From: CADEDH01 sp047974625
Lineage (GTDB): Bacteria > Actinomycetota > Acidimicrobiia > Acidimicrobiales > SZUA-35
Length of the DNA stretch: 64,000 bases
Reading direction: 5' to 3'
Assembly: GCA_047974625.1 (NCBI GenBank)
Contig: JBKECK010000034.1
Span: 62,001-126,000, forward strand
A model generated the notes under the pieces. That model had not been told where the DNA came from, did no database searches, and was given only the letters and a program-made list of their open reading frames with translations. The translations under genes and the position numbers were made by a program. Shown piece by piece: positions 55,745-63,891 of the stretch (positions are counted from its first letter, which is position 1; every line of letters begins with the position of its first letter).

Positions 55745-56968
55745 TTAGGTCAGGATCCGCTCGAAATGGTCGGCTAACCCGCCCACCGGGAAGTGGGCTT
55801 CGGCCCAGTCCCGTCCCCGCTTGCCGAGGGTGAGGCGGAGCTCTCGGTCATCGGCCAGTCGCCGGGCGTCGGCCAGGAAGGTCGCCGCCTGCTCTGAGAC
55901 CAGGCCGGCCCGGGCGAACCGGGTGATGGTTCGTTCCGCCGGGTTGCCGTAGGGCAGCAGGCCGAGGACCGGTCGACCGGCGCAGAGGTAGCCGGGCACG
56001 TTGGCGGGGACGGCGTAGCCGGCGGCTTCCGGATCCAGCAGGGTGACCAGGACGTCCGCGGCGCCCAGCACGTCAGGTAGCTCCCGGAACCGGGGTGTTG
56101 GCATCAGCACCAGGTTGTCGAGCTGGGGCCGCCGGGCGAGGATCTCGGCCAAGCGGGAGGCCCCCGGGCCGGAGGCCGCCACCACCACCTGGGCCCCGGG
56201 ATCGACGGCGGCCAGTTCCTCCCCCAACGCCACCAGGAGTTCGGGCCGGTGCTCGAAACCCAACGGGCCGGTGTAGACGAAGTTGAGGCCAGCGGCGAGC
56301 CCCATCCGTTCGCTCCAGTCGTTCCGGCGGGGCCGGACCGGGATCTCCTCCACCGGGGCCCAGTTCTCCAGCACCGTCACCCGAGGTTCAGCCACCCCGA
56401 CGGCCCGGGCGTAGGCGGCCAACGGCCCCGAGGCCGCCACCACCGCATCGGCCCGGCGGAGACTCCAGTCCTCGACGCAACGGACGGCCCCGTCCACCAG
56501 ACGGCGCCCGTTCCCACCCACCGACTCTGGCCGATCGGCCCGGCGGTCCTGGAACCAGAGCACCCGCCGGGTTCCGAAAGGCCACAGGATCGCGCCCATG
56601 AGCAGCAGCGACAGCGTCGGCATGGGGGCCGCGATCACCACCTGGGCCCGGGCCCGGCGACACACCCACGCCGAACGGACGCCGTACCTCAGGTCGGCTC
56701 CGAGGCGCCCAGCCCAGGTGGAACCGGATTCCGTCGGTCCGGTGCCGACCACGGCCACCCGCAGATCACCGTCGTCACCGATGGGCGCGCCCAAGTCCAA
56801 CCCGCCGCTGGCGCCACACACATGGGTGACCCGATGGCCCCGTCGGGCCAGGGCCCGGGACAGGTCGATCGGGAACGGCCGGCCGCCATGGTCGTTGACG
56901 ACCACACGGCGCCGACCGGAACCGTTCGCGGCCGGTGAGGCCTTGCCGAGCTCGGGGACGATATCCAC
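55745..56968 (-). CDS. GT4-type glycosyltransferase
   Basis: A 407-residue GT-B glycosyltransferase. The N-terminal half has VVVNDHGGRPFPIDLSRALARRGH (in parts; acceptor side) and a hydrophobic VVIAAPMPTLSLLLMGAIL. The C-terminal half has NFVYTGPLGFEHRPELL, ADVLVTLLDPEA and NVPGYLCAGRPVLGLLP, the region of the nucleotide-sugar motif. It resembles WbuB/WcaL-like enzymes of polysaccharide synthesis. The donor and acceptor are unknown. GTG 56968 has AAAGGA upstream. The 187-bp region before it carries an inverted repeat. Confidence 0.75.
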   Translation of the reverse strand: MDIVPELGKASPAANGSGRRRVVVNDHGGRPFPIDLSRALARRGHRVTHVCGASGGLDLGAPIGDDGDLRVAVVGTGPTESGSTWAGRLGADLRYGVRSAWVCRRARAQVVIAAPMPTLSLLLMGAILWPFGTRRVLWFQDRRADRPESVGGNGRRLVDGAVRCVEDWSLRRADAVVAASGPLAAYARAVGVAEPRVTVLENWAPVEEIPVRPRRNDWSERMGLAAGLNFVYTGPLGFEHRPELLVALGEELAAVDPGAQVVVAASGPGASRLAEILARRPQLDNLVLMPTPRFRELPDVLGAADVLVTLLDPEAAGYAVPANVPGYLCAGRPVLGLLPYGNPAERTITRFARAGLVSEQAATFLADARRLADDRELRLTLGKRGRDWAEAHFPVGGLADHFERILT

Positions 56969-57064
56969 CCGTGTCCTTTCGCGCCCCAGCCAACGATAGG
57001 CGGGTACTCCCCAATGATCGCCGCGAGCAACCGGTGTTCATGTGCGTAAAGTTGCCTGCACATC

Positions 57065-57090
57065 TCGACATTCTTGGCCATGCATGTCGA
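57065..57090. promoter_or_regulatory. Inverted repeat TCGACAT-N12-ATGTCGA upstream of the glycosyltransferase
   Basis: A perfect seven-base arm pair in a locally AT-rich region about 100 bases upstream of the GTG at 56968. It could be a regulator-binding site. No regulator gene is adjacent. Confidence 0.3.
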
Positions 57091-57155
57091 CAAGATCTGT
57101 TTCATGACACATATCGCCGCCGCGACGGTCCCAGGCCTGGGGGCTCGTGGTGTGG

Positions 57156-57728
57156 CTAGCGAAGATGCCCGACCGCGTTGAATCCCTGGAGGGAGACCCC
57201 GCGGTCGCTGACCCCGATCGTGGTGATCGACGCGGTGGCCACGAAACTCCGCCACGACACACCGATGCCGACCCCGAGAGCCCAGGCCATGGCCGCCTTC
57301 ACCGGGGAGACGTGGGTCACGGCGACGACATTCCCACCGGCGGCGTCTCCCGACAGGTCGTCGAGGCAGGCCCCGACCCGGTCGGCCAGTTCCACCAACG
57401 TCTCGCCACCGGGAGGCCGGAAGGTCTCGTCGCTCCGCCACCTCCGCCACACGTCGGCGGGAACCTCCGATAGGGGGATCAGGTCGAACTCGCCGTAGTC
57501 GAGCTCCACCAGACGCGGGTCCACCTCCACCGGCCGGCCGAGCGTCTCGGCGGTCTGCACACAGCGGCGTAACGGGCTCGACACCACCCGGGCGTCGGCG
57601 GGCAGGACGGCGGCCAGGTCGGCGGCCTGCCGCCGACCGAGCTCGTCGAGATCCGGGTCGGCCCGACCGAGCAGCTTGCCGGTGGCGTTGGCCTCGGTAC
57701 GGCCGTGCCGCACCACGTAGAGCGTCAT
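57156..57728 (-). CDS. Histidine phosphatase (phosphoglycerate mutase-like) protein
   Basis: A 190-residue histidine phosphatase. The N-terminal VVRHGRTEANATG carries the catalytic RHG. SSPLRRCVQTAETL has the phosphate-binding Arg, ELDYGEFD the general acid Glu region, and VVAVTHVSPVKAAM the second His. The size suits a broad phosphatase (CobC/GpmB-like) rather than a cofactor-dependent glycolytic mutase. The ATG is at 57728. It lies 116 bp downstream of the membrane protein gene, separated by a tandem repeat, and probably ends the minus-strand run that starts at 62523. Confidence 0.85.
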   Translation of the reverse strand: MTLYVVRHGRTEANATGKLLGRADPDLDELGRRQAADLAAVLPADARVVSSPLRRCVQTAETLGRPVEVDPRLVELDYGEFDLIPLSEVPADVWRRWRSDETFRPPGGETLVELADRVGACLDDLSGDAAGGNVVAVTHVSPVKAAMAWALGVGIGVSWRSFVATASITTIGVSDRGVSLQGFNAVGHLR

Positions 57729-57773
57729 CCTGCGTTCCTCGTCATCCTGCTCCCCTATCGCCCCTCATGGCCT

Positions 57774-57853
57774 GCCGGCCTCATACCGGGCCGGCCTCAT
57801 ACCGTGCCGGCCTCATACCGTGCCGGCCTCATACCGTGCCGGCCTCATACCGT
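57774..57853. repeat. Tandem repeat, 16-bp unit, five copies
   Basis: GCCGGCCTCATACCGT repeats at 57774, 57790, 57806, 57822 and 57838 (the first ends CGG). The last copy contains the final codons and stop of the minus-strand membrane protein gene (GGC ACG GTA TGA on that strand), so the array is a repeated gene end. Confidence 0.92.
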
Positions 57854-58327
57854 GCCGCGGGCGAGATGGCCGGTGCGGAGCAGCAGCTGCCGGTTGTCGG
57901 GATCGTCCAGCTCGTAGCGTCGCCAGGCCCACCAGCCGATGGCCAAGGCCGCCAGTTCCAGCACGACGCCGAGCCCCGTCGACATGCGCTGTTCCGGCAG
58001 CGGCACTTCAGCGAGGGAGAAGCCGAACGCCGGCCACCAGAAGGCGACCGAATCGGTCCAGCTCCCGTCGAGCACCAGGTGCACGAACATTCCAATGGGG
58101 ACTCCCAGCCACCGGCGCCTCAGCAGACGGCGGCGCATGGTGAGTCCCATGACCACCCCGAGGACCAGCACCGGGCCCAGCAGGGTGTGCAGCAGCAACG
58201 GCTGCCCGTAAAGCACCTCGCCGAGGGGCAGGACCGCCCCCAGGGCGACCAGCCGGTAGTCCAACATCGGACTCCGGAACACCTCGGCGACAAGCACCGG
58301 GGCAACGATGGCGTACCACAGGAACAT
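57845..58327 (-). CDS. Four-helix membrane protein, possible metal-dependent hydrolase family
   Basis: A 160-residue integral membrane protein. Four hydrophobic helices are visible (MFLWYAIVAPVLVAEVF, LLLHTLLGPVLVLGVVMGL, WLGVPIGMFVHLVLDG, LGVVLELAALAIGWWAW). His in LLHTLLGP and HLVLDG, with Asp in the latter and in PMLDYRLVALGAVLPL, recall the YdjM/DUF457-type membrane hydrolases, but the match is weak. It starts 30 bp after the zinc-ribbon gene on the same strand, so it is in that operon. Its stop codon sits inside the 16-bp tandem repeat. Confidence 0.68.
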   Translation of the reverse strand: MFLWYAIVAPVLVAEVFRSPMLDYRLVALGAVLPLGEVLYGQPLLLHTLLGPVLVLGVVMGLTMRRRLLRRRWLGVPIGMFVHLVLDGSWTDSVAFWWPAFGFSLAEVPLPEQRMSTGLGVVLELAALAIGWWAWRRYELDDPDNRQLLLRTGHLARGTV

Positions 58328-58357
58328 GATCCGATCAGTCTGGCGGTGCCGGGAGGC

Positions 58358-59080
58358 TCAGCCGACGAGCAGCCGACCGCACTCCTCGCAGGTCACGCCC
58401 CCGTCGTAGCCAGAGCGGTGGAGCTGGTCCCGGGCCACGGCCGACAGTTGGATACGGCAGCCACTGCAACGACCATCGACCACCTGGGCCAGGGGTTGAC
58501 CTCCGAAGTCGGGGGCCAGGGCCTCGTAGGTGGCCATCAGCTCGGCGGGTACCCCGGCGGCCACCTCGTCACGCTGGGAGCCGATCTCGGCCATGTCGTC
58601 TTCGATCCCACCGGTGACCCCGTCGGCCGCCGACCGGGCCGTCCCACTGGCGGTGCGGACCGCAACCAGTTCAACCTCAATGCCCTGGCGCTGGGTGTCC
58701 AGCGCCTCCTGGCCCTCCATGATCTCGAGCTCGTCGTCCTCGAGGGACCGGATCCGCTGGTCGAGACCGGCGATCTCGTCCTGCAACGCCAACAGCTCCT
58801 TCGTCCCGGTGACCGAGCCGTCATAGAGCTTGGCGTCGAGGCCGGACCGCTTACCCGCGGTGATCTCCACCTCGTCGTCGAGCCGCTTGCGGTCCCGTTC
58901 CAGGACCAGGCGCTCGGTGTCCAGCCGTTCCAGTTCGGTCAGGACGCGGGCCTCCTCGGCCTCGGCCTCGGCCAGGGCGGCCCGGGTGGGGTCGGTGGTG
59001 AGACGGTGGCGGAGTTGGGCGAGCTGGAGATCAAGGGCCTGCACCTCGAGCAGCTGCTCGTAGCTGGGTGATGTCATCAC
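58358..59080 (-). CDS. Coiled-coil protein with C4 zinc ribbon (DUF164 type)
   Basis: A 240-residue protein. Residues 5-170 are a long Glu/Leu/Arg-rich coiled coil (LLEVQALDLQLAQLRHRL, VLERDRKRLDDEVE). The C-terminal zinc ribbon has CSGC and CEEC with GGQPLAQVVDGRCSGCRIQL (in parts). The family is widespread in Actinobacteria and its role is poorly defined; a nucleic-acid-binding or assembly role is usually assumed. The GTG at 59080 overlaps the PBP1A stop as GTGA, so it is coupled to a cell wall enzyme. Confidence 0.83.
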   Translation of the reverse strand: MMTSPSYEQLLEVQALDLQLAQLRHRLTTDPTRAALAEAEAEEARVLTELERLDTERLVLERDRKRLDDEVEITAGKRSGLDAKLYDGSVTGTKELLALQDEIAGLDQRIRSLEDDELEIMEGQEALDTQRQGIEVELVAVRTASGTARSAADGVTGGIEDDMAEIGSQRDEVAAGVPAELMATYEALAPDFGGQPLAQVVDGRCSGCRIQLSAVARDQLHRSGYDGGVTCEECGRLLVG

Positions 59081-61482
59081 TCTCCGGTGGCCGGCGGCGT
59101 GGCCTGATCGTTGCCGTTGTTACCGCCACCGTTGTTGCCGTTGCCGTTGTTGCCGTTGCCGTTGTTGGCGCCGCCCCCGCCATTGCCGTTGTTGGCGCCG
59201 GCCCCGTTTTCGCCGTTGTTGTCGCCACCACCGGTGTCGCCGCCCCCGCCGGTGGTCGGGCTGGGTGCGGTGGTGGCCGGCGGAGCGGTGGTTGTGGTGA
59301 CGGCCCGGAAGCAGTCCTTCACCCCATCGCCGTCGGAATCGACCACGATCGTCCGCCCGGTGAACGAGCGGCGGGTCCCGTCGCAGAAGTCGACCTCGCC
59401 GGGGGCCTTGAGGTAGTTGCCGCCGCGGTAGGGGTCGGGCTCGGGGAACTCCCGCGGTTCGAGGTTGGCGTGCAGGGTCGTCATGTAGGCACCGAAGATC
59501 TCCGCCGGCAGCTCACCGCCGAAGCCACCCTTCCCGCTGGCGCTCCAGCCCCGCTGGGCCCATTCCGGGAACTGCACCCGGACCTGTCCATTCGGATCCC
59601 CAACCCACACCGCGGTGGTGTAGTAATCACTGAAGCCGATGAACCAGGCGTCGAAGTTGGACTGGGTGGTTCCAGTCTTCCCGGCGATGCGCTGGCCGGG
59701 CACCCGGGCCCGACGACCGGTGCCCGTCCCGCCGAGCACGTCGACGTTGCCCTCCAGGGTCTGGGTGATCATTCGGGCCGTCTGGGTGCTAATGGCCCTG
59801 GAGCTGGACACCTCGTGCTGGAAGATGACGTTGCCGTCCCGGTCCTCGATCCGGTCGATGTACCACGGCTCGTTCAGGATGCCGTCGTTGGCGAAGGTGG
59901 AGAAGGCGCCCGCCATCTGCAGGGGCACCACGTCGTACACGCCGAGCGGCAGCGACAACTGGGGTTCCATGGCCGAGTTGTCGATACCCAGCCGGCCGGC
60001 CATGTCGATCACGTTGTCCAGACCCGCGGTCAGGCCGAGGCGGACGAAGGAGCAGTTATTCGACTGGCGGGTGGCCACGGCCACGCTCTGGATCCCACCC
60101 CGGCTCCGGGCCGTCTTGTCGACCACGTAGGGGTTGGGCGTACCGCCCGGATTGGGGAACGAGCATGGACGATCGGTCCGCACATCATCGTTGGGCGTGT
60201 ACCCCTGCTCGAACAGGCTGGCCAGAACGATCGGCTTCATGGTCGACCCGGGCTGGCGCCCGCCCTGGGTGACCGCGTTGTACTTCACCCGGTCGAATCC
60301 TTCACCGCCCACCATCGCCCGCACCGCGCCGGTGTGGGAGTCGAGGGTGACGATGGCGGCGGTGAACTCCGGCAGGCACGGGTTGTCCGGATTGCGATCC
60401 AGCCGCTGGCTGATCAGGCAGTTCTCCTTGATATTGGGCAGCAGCTCGTCCCGGGCCGCGACAGCCGCCTGCTGGGCCCCGGGATCGAAGGTCGTGTAGA
60501 CTTTCAAACCGCCCTGGTAGACGGCCCGGAGCCGGGAGTCGGCGTCGCCGCCGAGGATGGCCTCGTTCTGGAGCAGCTCGTCCCGGACCTCGGCGTCGAA
60601 GTAGTCGGTGGGCTGGGTGCTGATCGGCTTCTGTTCCTCGGCCGGCAGAGGGGCGAGGTCGTAGGTGTCCGCCTCGCCCTGGTTCAAGTAGCCGAGGGCG
60701 ACGAGACGATCGAGCACCACCTTCCGCCGCGCCTTGGCTTCCTCGGGGTTGTTGGTCGGGTCGTAGTTGACGGGGCTGCGGATCATCCCGGCCAGCAGGG
60801 CGGCCTCGGGCCAGCCGAGCTCGGCAGCGGAGTCGTAACCCCAGTAGGTCTCCGCCGCGGCCTCGACCCCGTAGGCCCCCGAACCCAGGTACACGGTGTT
60901 CAGGTACCGCTCGAGGATCTCGTCCTTGGACATCTGCCGCTCGAGACGTAGGGCGTAGAACGCTTCGGTGCTCTTGCGGTTCAGGTTCTGATCGGTGGTC
61001 AGCAGGGAGTTCTTGACCACCTGCTGGGTGATGGTGGAACCACCCTGGGTAATCCCCCCGGCGTTTACGTTCTCCACCGCGGCCCGCACCGTCCCCCGGA
61101 TGTTGACCCCGTCATGCTCGTAGAACTGGGCGTCCTCGATGGCCAGGATCGAGTCGATGACCGGCTGGGGCACATCGTCGATGCTGATCGGTTTGCGGTT
61201 CTCCTGACCCACGAGCAGGGTCAGGAGGCTGCCGTCGGCGGCGTAGACCTCCGACCGGGCGGCCAGGTCGTCCAGCTCCAAGTCGGCTGCTTCACCCTCG
61301 TTGGCCGTCACCATGGCCACCACCTGGGGAGCGACGCCCATGAACGACGCCGCCATCACTACGGCCAAGACCACCAACACGATCCCGAGGGACGCGAACC
61401 GCTTGACCAGACGCACAGCCGTTCTCACCGCCGGCCAGCCTACCGGGCCAGGGGCGTCGTCGGCCTTCGCCCACCCGCTCAT
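59077..61482 (-). CDS. Class A penicillin-binding protein (PBP1A-type)
   Basis: A 801-residue bifunctional peptidoglycan synthase. A membrane helix (LGIVLVVLAVVMAASFMGVA) is followed by a GT51 glycosyltransferase domain with AIEDAQFYEHDGVN (catalytic Glu) and GGSTITQQVVKN. The transpeptidase domain follows, with SxxK in QPGSTMKP, SxN in SNN and KTG in GKTGTTQ. All catalytic residues are present. The outer tail has DSDGDGVKDC, a calcium-loop-like motif, then a Thr/Pro stretch and about 60 residues of Gly/Asn. It is preceded by an unknown gene six bases upstream and coupled to the zinc-ribbon gene. Confidence 0.94.
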   Translation of the reverse strand: MSGWAKADDAPGPVGWPAVRTAVRLVKRFASLGIVLVVLAVVMAASFMGVAPQVVAMVTANEGEAADLELDDLAARSEVYAADGSLLTLLVGQENRKPISIDDVPQPVIDSILAIEDAQFYEHDGVNIRGTVRAAVENVNAGGITQGGSTITQQVVKNSLLTTDQNLNRKSTEAFYALRLERQMSKDEILERYLNTVYLGSGAYGVEAAAETYWGYDSAAELGWPEAALLAGMIRSPVNYDPTNNPEEAKARRKVVLDRLVALGYLNQGEADTYDLAPLPAEEQKPISTQPTDYFDAEVRDELLQNEAILGGDADSRLRAVYQGGLKVYTTFDPGAQQAAVAARDELLPNIKENCLISQRLDRNPDNPCLPEFTAAIVTLDSHTGAVRAMVGGEGFDRVKYNAVTQGGRQPGSTMKPIVLASLFEQGYTPNDDVRTDRPCSFPNPGGTPNPYVVDKTARSRGGIQSVAVATRQSNNCSFVRLGLTAGLDNVIDMAGRLGIDNSAMEPQLSLPLGVYDVVPLQMAGAFSTFANDGILNEPWYIDRIEDRDGNVIFQHEVSSSRAISTQTARMITQTLEGNVDVLGGTGTGRRARVPGQRIAGKTGTTQSNFDAWFIGFSDYYTTAVWVGDPNGQVRVQFPEWAQRGWSASGKGGFGGELPAEIFGAYMTTLHANLEPREFPEPDPYRGGNYLKAPGEVDFCDGTRRSFTGRTIVVDSDGDGVKDCFRAVTTTTAPPATTAPSPTTGGGGDTGGGDNNGENGAGANNGNGGGGANNGNGNNGNGNNGGGNNGNDQATPPATGE

Positions 61483-61488
61483 CCGTCC

Positions 61489-62523
61489 TCATCCGTCCGC
61501 CATCGACACCGCCGACCAGACGGCCTCCACCGGGCCGAGCTGATCGTCGGCAGCGGAGACGGCGAGGCCGAGCAGGGGGCTGCCCCATCGGTCCGACATC
61601 AGCACCAGGGTGACCAGGGAACCGTCGAGCTCGGTCCGCCCGGCGAATCGCACCGTGCCGTCGTGGCCACAGGCGCTGGCGGTTGCCATGGCCGTGGCCA
61701 GCTCGACGGTGGAGGCCCGCGCCTCCGCCGACCGGGACCGCCCGTGCCGTTTGAGGGTCAACCGGGCCACGGCGAACCCCGGCGAGCGGCTTCGCCCCGG
61801 CGGGTCGACCACCAGGCGGGTGACGATGCCCCGGTCGAACGGGCGCCGCTCGACCCCGACCGCCACCGCCACCGACCGGACCAGGCGGGTGAGGGTCGCC
61901 GTCTCGTCGGGGGTGAAGGGTTGCGTCCGGGCGACGGCGGCGGCCAGGTGGCTGCCCGAGGCCTGCTGGGCCCCGAACCACACCTGATACCGGCCGATCT
62001 GTCCGAGCTGTTGGCGCCGATGACCCCCCGGCACCGGACCGGCCGCGTCTCCGGCCGCCGCCACGTCGTCGAGCAGCCCCCACAGGCGGCCGTACGCCTC
62101 GAACGCCAGTTCCGGGGTCTCGGCCCAGCTCGGCGGCACCCGCAGCACCACCGACGCCGGCCCCACCGAATCCCGGCGGGCGATCACCGCCGCCTCAGCG
62201 GCAAAGGAATCGGCGATGGCGGCCAAAGCGGTCTCGGTGATGAAGCGGCGGACCCGGGGAAGTGACGGCTCCGCGTCCCGTCCGAGAAGCTGCTGGAGGC
62301 CGCTTCGACGGGCACTGACCACTGACGGACGGAGATCACCAAGAATGCCGGCCAGACCCCTCCCGAGACCACCGGGAGCCCGACCGACGATCGGCGGCCT
62401 CTGGGCCGACGGGGCGGGGAGACCTGCGGGAACAGCGGCCGGCCGGGGGCTGGGACCGGCACCGATACGACCCGTGGGCATACGAGGCGGGAAAGTCGAA
62501 TTAGCGATGGTTCGACCATACAT
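61489..62523 (-). CDS. Hypothetical protein upstream of PBP1A
   Basis: A protein of about 344 residues with no family I recognise. After a Pro/Arg-rich first 70 residues, a helical region (VRRFITETALAAIADSFAAEAAVI) and a mixed alpha/beta body follow (VVLRVPPSWAETPELAFEAYGRLWGLLDDV, in parts; GIVTRLVVDPPG; VARLTLKRHGRS). GAF-like or sensor-like folds are possible. It is six bases upstream of PBP1A, so cotranscription is nearly certain. The start may be ATG 62523 or TTG 62535; no clear ribosome site decides it. Confidence 0.6.
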   Translation of the reverse strand: MYGRTIANSTFPPRMPTGRIGAGPSPRPAAVPAGLPAPSAQRPPIVGRAPGGLGRGLAGILGDLRPSVVSARRSGLQQLLGRDAEPSLPRVRRFITETALAAIADSFAAEAAVIARRDSVGPASVVLRVPPSWAETPELAFEAYGRLWGLLDDVAAAGDAAGPVPGGHRRQQLGQIGRYQVWFGAQQASGSHLAAAVARTQPFTPDETATLTRLVRSVAVAVGVERRPFDRGIVTRLVVDPPGRSRSPGFAVARLTLKRHGRSRSAEARASTVELATAMATASACGHDGTVRFAGRTELDGSLVTLVLMSDRWGSPLLGLAVSAADDQLGPVEAVWSAVSMADG

Positions 62524-62733
62524 TCCTGACAACAAGGTGCACCACCACCATTCGGGTTAAATTACGGCCATAACCTACGTTCATTGAGATAAATTCACGT
62601 ACGTATTGCGCGATTGTTCTCGGTTGGTTAGCCAAGCTGTCGGCCCTTCGACAGTGATGAAGGGTCGGACGACAACCAGGACGGACGGGGTTCGTTACGA
62701 CAGAGGGGCGGGACGGGTGCCAAGATGGCGCCC
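62524..62733. other. 210-bp AT-rich divergent region before the epoxide hydrolase
   Basis: GC content is well below the window average. It carries GGTTA/TAACC inverted arms around AATTACGGCCA at about 62555-62575, TAATTT on the minus strand as a possible -10 for the PBP1A operon, and a hairpin CCCTTC-GACAGTGAT-GAAGGG at 62644-62664. CAAGAT (62721-62726) is the probable -10 of the epoxide hydrolase gene. Confidence 0.5.
62721..62726 (+). promoter_or_regulatory. -10 hexamer CAAGAT of the epoxide hydrolase gene, leaderless type
   Basis: CAAGAT is seven bases before ATG 62734, which supports that start over the in-frame ATG at 62725. Confidence 0.45.
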
Positions 62734-63891
62734 ATGTCCGACGCCATCGAGCCGTTCCGCATCGCCGTCGCTGACGACGTCCTCGACGACCTCAACCGTC
62801 GGCTCCGGGCCACCCGGTGGCCCGAGGCCGAACCGGTTGACGATTGGTCGCAGGGGGCTCCCTTGTCGTACGTGCGCGAGGTGGCCGACTACTGGGCCGA
62901 TCGGTACGACTGGCGGGCCCGGGAGGAGTACCTCAACGGGTTCGACCAGTTCACGACCACGATCGACGGTGTCGACATCCACTTCGTCCACGTCCGCTCG
63001 CCCCGCCCGGACGCCATCCCCCTGATCATCACCCACGGTTGGCCCGGGTCGGTCGTCGAGTTCCACAAGGTGATCCGGCCGTTGGCCGACCCCGACGGCC
63101 ACGGCGCACCCGCCGGCACGCCCGCCTTTCACGTGGTGTGCCCCTCCCTCCCCGGCTACGGCTTCTCGGGCAAGCCCACCGAGACGGGATGGGGGGTGCA
63201 GAAGATCGGCGAAACGTGGGCCCGGCTGATGACCCGCCTCGGCTACGACCGGTACGGCGCCCAAGGCGGCGACTGGGGGGCGGTGGTGACCACGACGCTC
63301 GGGGCGGTGGACCCCGAGCACTGCCTCGGCATCCACCTCAACATGCCGCTCGGTCGCCCCACCGGCGACCCGGCCGACGACGACGAGGCCGAGGCCCGTG
63401 CCCGGGCAGCCTTGGCCCACTACCAGGAGTGGGACTCGGGGTACTCGAAGGAGCAGTCCACCCGGCCCCAAACGCTCGGCTACGGGCTGACCGACTCCCC
63501 GGTCGGCCAGCTGGCTTGGATCCTCGAGAAGTTCTGGGCCTGGACCGACTGTGACGGCCACCCCGAGAAGTCCCTGACCCGGGACGAGATGCTCGACGAC
63601 ATCATGTTCTATTGGGTGAACGCGGCGGCCACGTCGTCGGCCCGCCTGTACTGGGAGAGCTTCAGCCGGAACCGACCCTCCCCGGTACCCGTCCCAACCG
63701 GGGTGGCCGCCTTCCCCCGGGAGATCCTCCCCGCGGTGCGCCACTGGTGCGAGACCCTCTACCCCAACATCGTGCACTGGACCGACATGCCCCGTGGCGG
63801 CCATTTCGCCGCCTTCGAGGAGCCCGAGCTGTTCACCGACGACGTGCGAGCCTTCTTCGCCCAGGTGACGGGGGGAACGTCGGCTTCGTGA
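62734..63891 (+). CDS. Microsomal-type epoxide hydrolase (alpha/beta hydrolase)
   Basis: A 385-residue epoxide hydrolase of the juvenile-hormone/microsomal type. The N-terminal EHN domain (about 5-110) ends in FDQFTTTIDGVDIHFVH (in parts). HGWPGSVVEF forms the oxyanion hole, and YGAQGGDWGAVV contains the nucleophile Asp. The catalytic His is in RGGHFAAFEEPELF. Cap-domain tyrosines occur in SARLYWESF. It should open epoxides to diols. The substrate is unknown. ATG 62734 fits the leaderless -10. Its stop overlaps the next gene as GTGA. Confidence 0.88.
   Translation: MSDAIEPFRIAVADDVLDDLNRRLRATRWPEAEPVDDWSQGAPLSYVREVADYWADRYDWRAREEYLNGFDQFTTTIDGVDIHFVHVRSPRPDAIPLIITHGWPGSVVEFHKVIRPLADPDGHGAPAGTPAFHVVCPSLPGYGFSGKPTETGWGVQKIGETWARLMTRLGYDRYGAQGGDWGAVVTTTLGAVDPEHCLGIHLNMPLGRPTGDPADDDEAEARARAALAHYQEWDSGYSKEQSTRPQTLGYGLTDSPVGQLAWILEKFWAWTDCDGHPEKSLTRDEMLDDIMFYWVNAAATSSARLYWESFSRNRPSPVPVPTGVAAFPREILPAVRHWCETLYPNIVHWTDMPRGGHFAAFEEPELFTDDVRAFFAQVTGGTSAS

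Noticed and set aside
62620..62670. tRNA-like sequence before the epoxide hydrolase
   Set aside because: GGTTGGTTAGCC and CCCTTCGAC looked suggestive, but no acceptor stem, anticodon arm or T-loop consensus could be folded.
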